Below are positions 13,917 through 17,404 of a stretch of DNA of 17,404 nt, in pieces (positions within the stretch are counted from its first letter, which is position 1; the number at the start of each line of letters is the position of its first letter). A model generated the notes under the pieces. The model worked only from the letters and a program-made list of their open reading frames with translations, made no database searches and was not told the DNA's origin. The position numbers and the translations under genes are program-made. Location: positions 1-17,404 of the forward strand of contig UQEO01000037.1 in the NCBI GenBank assembly GCA_900540095.1, read 5' to 3'. The DNA is from an uncultured Collinsella sp. Lineage in GTDB: Bacteria > Actinomycetota > Coriobacteriia > Coriobacteriales > Coriobacteriaceae.

Positions 13917-14038
13917 AAGTGAGTAGACTTTTTTTGAACATTCCGAGCAGGCCGGTCTTCCTGCTTTTCAAAACCGCAGGTAGATAGCTTGTTACAAAAC
14001 TGCCTGGTCGCCAAAGTGCTAAAAGTCTACTCACTTAG
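13917..14038. repeat. About 122-bp palindromic-ended interspersed repeat, copy C
   Basis: The left end AAGTGAGTAGACTTTTTTT starts at 13917, where the outer CT of the other copies is replaced by GC. The right end, AAAAGTCTACTCACTTAG, runs 14021-14038. The core matches copy B closely (CCGAGCAG, CCGCAGGTAGAT, CTTGTT, CAAAAC, GGTCGCCAAAGTGC). The right end supplies the TGA stop of pdxR. Confidence 0.9.
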
Positions 14039-15467
14039 ATTGCAGAGTGCCCCCCATTAGCTGCAATTCCAAGGTAGTTAGTACTTTTGGACTCAGGTCG
14101 TCATACTGGACAAGAATATGAGTTGAGTTTTCAGGGGCAGATGCGCCATCGGCACACCAAAAACAGTCACCGATATCGATAAAAGGGATGCTCGAGCGCG
14201 TGAGGGCCCGTGCAAAAGTGCTTCCGCCCGTTCCGCGCTCCGCAACCACGGTGCAGTAAAGGCCCGCGTCTGCATGCTCGATCGAGACCTCTCCTGCCGG
14301 AAATACCTTCCGCACAAGCACCATCAGGCCATCACGCGCCTCGCGAGCACGAACGCGCACGCGGTTCACATGTCGCTCGTAATCACCCGATTCCAGCAAG
14401 CGAGCCAATGCAACTTGATCTATAGAGCTAACCGACGAGGCGTAAAAACCAAGGTCGCGCCTAAACCGCTCCATCAGCTCGTCGGGCAGCACCATGTACG
14501 CTAGGCGCAACGCCGATGACAGGCTCTTCGAAAACGTATTGGTGTAGATAACCGACTGGGCGGCATCGATCGACGCGAGTGCGGGGATCGGCTTGCCGGC
14601 AAGGCGGAACTCACAATCAAAGTCATCTTCGATGAGATATCGACCCGGCCGTTCGGCAGCCCAGCTCAGCAGCGCATATCGACGCGCGATGCTCGTCACC
14701 AGGCCGGTTGGATATTGGTGAGACGGCATCAGGTGAAGGACATCGGTCCCAGTTTTCTGCAGAGTGCTCAGGTCGACGCCGTCATCATCCAACGGGATAT
14801 GCCGAACTTTGCAACCCATGGCCTGATAGATGCGCGTCAGGCGCAAATAGCCCGGGTCCTCAACGGCATACACCTTGTCGGCTCCAAGCAACTGAACCAA
14901 CATAGTATCGAGCAGCTGGGCACCTGCACCGATAACGATGTTGTTGGGGTCGACATTCATACCCCTTGTCCCGCGCAGATGGTGAGCAATTGCGCGTCGC
15001 AGCCGAGCGGTGCCATGCGCCGGTGCGGGCGAAAAGATTTCGCGCTCGTCTTCGGATGCCAGCGTCGCCCGTAGCGCACTTTGCCAAAGCCGCGCCGCCT
15101 CCAAAGCGGAAGGAGAAAGTGCATCGAACAGCTCAACCTGTCCGTTGACATCATGCGCGCTGGGACCCGCAGAGGCGGCATCTCGGTCGATGTCCTCCGC
15201 AGCTGAAGCCAAAACCGGTGCATCCGGAAGCTCGCAAGCGTAGTAGCCACGACGCGGCATTGAGCAAATATAGCCCTCAGCGAGTAACTGGCTATATGCA
15301 TTCTCGATGGTAATGACACTGATTCCCAGATGACTGGCAAAGGCGCGCTTAGACGGAAGATGCTCCCCCGCCGCAATACGTCCAGCAACAATATCATCTC
15401 GAATTTGCTGATAAACATACTCATAGAGCGATGCCTCGCCACGTTTTTCCAAATTGTAGTCAAGCAT
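14031..15467 (-). CDS. pdxR: MocR/GntR-family regulator with aminotransferase domain, PdxR
   Basis: I chose ATG 15467 (478 residues) because AGGTGG lies 7 nt upstream; the frame is open to 15500. The N-terminal winged helix of the GntR type is clear at about residues 10-75 (LYEYVYQQIRDDIVAGRI, GEHLPSKRAFASHLGISVIT, RRGYYACEL). A fold type I aminotransferase domain fills residues 110-478, with IEDDFDCEFR and the PLP-binding Lys314 in YTNTFSKSLSSALRLAYMV. MocR proteins that sit divergent to pdxST sense PLP and control its synthesis, and the position here fits exactly. The last codons run into repeat copy C, whose TGA ends the gene, so the native C-terminus may have been altered. Confidence 0.9.
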   Translation of the reverse strand: MLDYNLEKRGEASLYEYVYQQIRDDIVAGRIAAGEHLPSKRAFASHLGISVITIENAYSQLLAEGYICSMPRRGYYACELPDAPVLASAAEDIDRDAASAGPSAHDVNGQVELFDALSPSALEAARLWQSALRATLASEDEREIFSPAPAHGTARLRRAIAHHLRGTRGMNVDPNNIVIGAGAQLLDTMLVQLLGADKVYAVEDPGYLRLTRIYQAMGCKVRHIPLDDDGVDLSTLQKTGTDVLHLMPSHQYPTGLVTSIARRYALLSWAAERPGRYLIEDDFDCEFRLAGKPIPALASIDAAQSVIYTNTFSKSLSSALRLAYMVLPDELMERFRRDLGFYASSVSSIDQVALARLLESGDYERHVNRVRVRAREARDGLMVLVRKVFPAGEVSIEHADAGLYCTVVAERGTGGSTFARALTRSSIPFIDIGDCFWCADGASAPENSTHILVQYDDLSPKVLTTLELQLMGGTLQSK

Positions 15468-15478
15468 GAGTTTGCCAC

Positions 15479-15522
15479 CTGACCTTATCGAGCTGTTCAA
15501 TCTGATATTAAGCTGACCTTAT
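15479..15522. promoter_or_regulatory. Direct repeats in the pdxR-pdxS divergent promoter (PdxR operator candidate)
   Basis: CTGACCTTAT occurs exactly at 15479-15488 and again at 15513-15522, 34 bp apart, about three helical turns. A related CTGATATTAA sits between them at 15502-15511, 11 bp before the second copy. MocR regulators typically bind direct repeats. The second copy touches a weak pdxS promoter (TTATTA at 15519-15524, 17 bp, TATTTT at 15542-15547), as expected for an activator. Confidence 0.6.
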
Positions 15523-15612
15523 TATTATCTCGAAAACTGAGTATTTTGCCATACCCAGCTCCCCGATAGGATGTTCCGTCAAACAATGCACATGCCAACC
15601 AAGGGAGCAACC

Positions 15613-16523
15613 ATGGCAGAACAGACCAGCAAGGCCGATCGCGTCAAACTCAATCGCGAACTCGCACAGATGCTCAAGGGCGGCGTCATCATGGACGTCA
15701 CCACACCCGAGCAGGCGCGCATCGCCGAGGAGGCAGGCGCCTGCGCCGTCATGGCACTCGAGCGCATTCCGGCCGATATCCGTGCCGCGGGCGGCGTCTC
15801 GCGCATGAGCGACCCCAAGATGATCAAGGGCATCCAGGAGGCCGTCTCCATCCCTGTTATGGCCAAGTGCCGCATCGGCCACATTGTCGAGGCGCAGGTC
15901 CTGCAGGCCATCGAGATCGACTACATCGATGAGTCCGAGGTTCTCTCCCCTGCCGATGACGTCTATCACATCGACAAGACCCAGTTTGACGTGCCGTTTG
16001 TCTGCGGCGCCCGTGATCTGGGCGAGGCGCTGCGCCGTGTTGCCGAAGGCGCCACGATGATTCGCACCAAGGGTGAGCCGGGTACGGGCGACGTCGTTCA
16101 GGCCATGCGTCACATGCGCAAGATCCAAAAGCAGATCCGTGACGTTGTTGCCCTGCGCAACGACGAGCTCTTTGAGGCAGCCAAGCAACTGCAGGTTCCG
16201 GTCGAGCTGGTGCGCGAGGTCCATGCCACGGGTAAGCTTCCCGTCGTGAACTTTGCCGCCGGCGGCGTAGCGACCCCCGCCGACGCCGCGCTGATGATGC
16301 AGCTGGGCGCCGAAGGCGTGTTTGTCGGCTCGGGCATCTTTAAGAGCGGCCCGTACCCTTAAAGGGCGGCCCCCCCCCCAAGCGGCCAGCCGCCATCGTC
16401 AAGGCCGTGGCAAACTTCACCGATGCCAAGCTCATTGCCGAGCTTTCAGAGGACCTGGGCGAGGCCATGGTGGGCATCAACGCCGACGAGATCGAGATTA
16501 TCATGGAAGAGCGCGGGCGCTAG
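15613..16523 (+). pseudogene. pdxS: Pyridoxal 5'-phosphate synthase PdxS, frame broken near the 3' end
   Basis: ATG 15613 follows AGGGAG. The frame runs 249 codons to TAA at 16360-16362; the PdxS C-terminus resumes in another frame at 16380 (KRPAAIVKAVANFTDAK through INADEIEIIMEERGR) and stops at 16523. Rejoined, the protein would be about 296 residues, the normal family size. Catalytic residues are intact: Asp28 in VIMDVTTP, Lys85 in VMAKCRIGH and Lys153 in IRTKGEPGTG, plus the phosphate-binding GSGIFKSG. PdxS builds PLP from ribose 5-phosphate, glyceraldehyde 3-phosphate and ammonia supplied by PdxT, in a 12+12 complex. Loss of the last 47 residues should harm it. The lesion is a 20-nt imperfect duplication plus a C10 run, so sequence error is a serious alternative. 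If so, this is a normal CDS. Confidence 0.85.
16338..16379 (+). repeat. 20-nt imperfect tandem duplication and C10 tract inside pdxS
   Basis: CTTTAAGAGCGGCCC (16338-16352) recurs 20 nt later as CTTAAAGGGCGGCCC (16358-16372), 13 of 15 bases matching. Ten C fill 16370-16379. Exactly 20 extra bases separate the two conserved PdxS segments relative to other family members, so the duplication accounts for the frameshift. Confidence 0.75.
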
Positions 16524-16543
16524 TCCAGCAGAAAGGATCGCAC

Positions 16544-17131
16544 ATGAGCGATTATGCAGACCAAACGGTCGCCGTGCTGGCGGTCCAAGGCGCTTTTGCC
16601 GAGCACGAGGCAAGACTATCCGGGCTTGGCGCACACTGTATTGAGCTGAGGCAGGCGGCTGATTTGAAGCAGGACTTTGACCGTCTGGTACTTCCCGGCG
16701 GCGAGTCCACCGTTCAAGGGAAGCTGCTTGCCGAGCTCGGCATGCTCGAGGAGCTTCGTGCCCGTATCGCTGAAGGCATGCCCGTCCTGGGCACCTGCGC
16801 CGGCCTGATTCTGCTGGCTCACGACCTTGCCGCCCATGACGATAAGGGCACGCCGCGCCTGGCAACCATGGATGTGCTCGTTGAGCGCAATGCCTACGGC
16901 AGGCAGCTCGGCAGTTTTCGAACCAAGGGGCAGGTAGCTGGCATCGACGGTGAAGTGCCGCTGACGTTTATCCGCGCGCCCCGCATCGTTGAGGTGCACG
17001 GCGATGCCGAGGCCCTGGCCGAAGTCGATGGCCGCATCGTCGCCGCCCGCCAAGACAACCAGCTCGGCGTAACCTTCCACCCCGAACTCGACGAAGACAC
17101 CCGCCTCCACGAGCTCTTCCTCCAAATGTAG
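16544..17131 (+). CDS. pdxT: Pyridoxal 5'-phosphate synthase glutaminase subunit PdxT
   Basis: ATG 16544 follows AAAGGAT and lies 20 bp after the restored pdxS stop. The 195-residue class I glutamine amidotransferase shows VAVLAVQGAFAEHE at the start, the oxyanion-site LPGGESTVQGKLL, the nucleophile Cys85 in GTCAGLILLA and the His179/Glu181 pair in FHPELDED. It releases ammonia from glutamine and channels it to PdxS in the cytosol. Length and motifs are normal and nothing looks degraded, which argues that the pdxS defect is recent or an artefact. It is cotranscribed with pdxS, presumably under PdxR. Confidence 0.95.
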   Translation: MSDYADQTVAVLAVQGAFAEHEARLSGLGAHCIELRQAADLKQDFDRLVLPGGESTVQGKLLAELGMLEELRARIAEGMPVLGTCAGLILLAHDLAAHDDKGTPRLATMDVLVERNAYGRQLGSFRTKGQVAGIDGEVPLTFIRAPRIVEVHGDAEALAEVDGRIVAARQDNQLGVTFHPELDEDTRLHELFLQM

Positions 17132-17171
17132 GCAGAGTAGAAACGAGCGTGGATTTTCGGACACGCAACAA

Positions 17172-17239
17172 ATGAGAGTGGATAATCTCCCACTTTGAGC
17201 TCGAATGCAGGCTCAAACCGGGAGATTATCCACTCTCAT
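17172..17239. repeat. Long hairpin with perfect 20-bp arms
   Basis: ATGAGAGTGGATAATCTCCC at 17172-17191 is exactly complementary to 17220-17239. Inside it, TTTGAGC (17194-17200) pairs with GCTCAAA (17211-17217), leaving a 10-nt loop. There is no T run, so it is not a classic terminator. It lies 40 bp past the pdxT stop and may be an extragenic palindrome that stabilises the mRNA 3' end, or a mobile-element remnant. Confidence 0.75.
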
Positions 17240-17346
17240 GCTATGTAGTCATTTAAGAACGTCCTCAATGACTACCTTGGATCATGGCAATGCCGATGTT
17301 TTGGCACCGACAGCGAGCGCCCACCAGAGCCAACAAATTGGCATGA

Positions 17347-17387
17347 AAAGAGGACGGCATAGACCTTCTGGTCATGCCGTCCTCTTT
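17347..17387. terminator. Bidirectional rho-independent terminator-like hairpin
   Basis: AAAGAGGACGGCAT plus GACC (17347-17365, one bulged A) pairs with 17370-17387 around a TTCT loop. A-rich sequence leads in and TTT follows, with the mirror arrangement on the minus strand. It is about 215 bp past pdxT and may serve a convergent gene beyond the window as well. Confidence 0.7.
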
Positions 17388-17404
17388 GAATGACAAGTTG
17401 TCGC

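Noticed and set aside
13768..14034. 88-residue minus-strand frame between pdxR and the DUF559-like gene
   Set aside because: It begins within repeat copy C, spans the spaced inverted repeat and has no ribosome site or family resemblance.
2476..14038. CRISPR array from the three shared repeats
   Set aside because: The copies are 1.4-10 kb apart, 123 bp long and palindromic at the ends, with no regular spacers and no cas genes.
17205..17393. 62-residue frame after pdxT
   Set aside because: It runs through two hairpins and has no ribosome site or recognisable sequence.

Overview
This window looks like a chromosomal segment from a high-GC, anaerobic Coriobacteriia, most like Collinsella. That assignment rests on codon and GC style (about 60% G+C in the housekeeping genes), a SKI2-type helicase with a DUF3516-like tail, a reverse rubrerythrin, and a PdxR-pdxST vitamin B6 locus. 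I judged the genus from gene content only.

Layout. (1) 1-2410: 5' end of an XRE-type regulator (minus), a class I SAM methyltransferase (plus) and a TrmB-like tRNA guanine-N7 methyltransferase (plus). (2) 2411-5401: a repeat-bearing intergenic region, then a large DExH RNA helicase ending at a bidirectional terminator. (3) 5481-8513, all minus: a DUF2130 zinc-ribbon/coiled-coil protein with a nuclease-like core, a metallophosphoesterase, a small charged protein and a HIRAN-domain protein. (4) 8514-8938: a 27-residue hydrophobic peptide gene that resembles type I toxins. (5) 8939-11547, minus: an aldehyde dehydrogenase and an iron-type alcohol dehydrogenase in one operon. (6) 11804-12428: reverse rubrerythrin with its own promoter and terminator. 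(7) 12495-14038: a gene for a DUF559-like PD-(D/E)XK protein bracketed by two copies of a 123-bp repeat. (8) 14031-17131: the MocR regulator PdxR diverging from pdxS and pdxT, which make pyridoxal 5'-phosphate. (9) 17132-17404: two hairpins.

The most unusual feature is a repeat of about 123 bp present three times (2476-2598, 12495-12617, 13917-14038). Each copy has inverted termini of 16-19 bp, a partly conserved core and no ORF. The termini read TAAgTGAgTAG inward, which is a stop codon in each of the three frames. Two neighbouring genes (the DUF559-like gene and pdxR) take their stop codons from the repeat.

The second notable point is pdxS. Its reading frame is broken near the 3' end by what looks like a 20-nt imperfect tandem duplication followed by a run of ten C. 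Removing exactly 20 nt restores a full-length PdxS, so this is either a true pseudogene or a sequence/assembly error.
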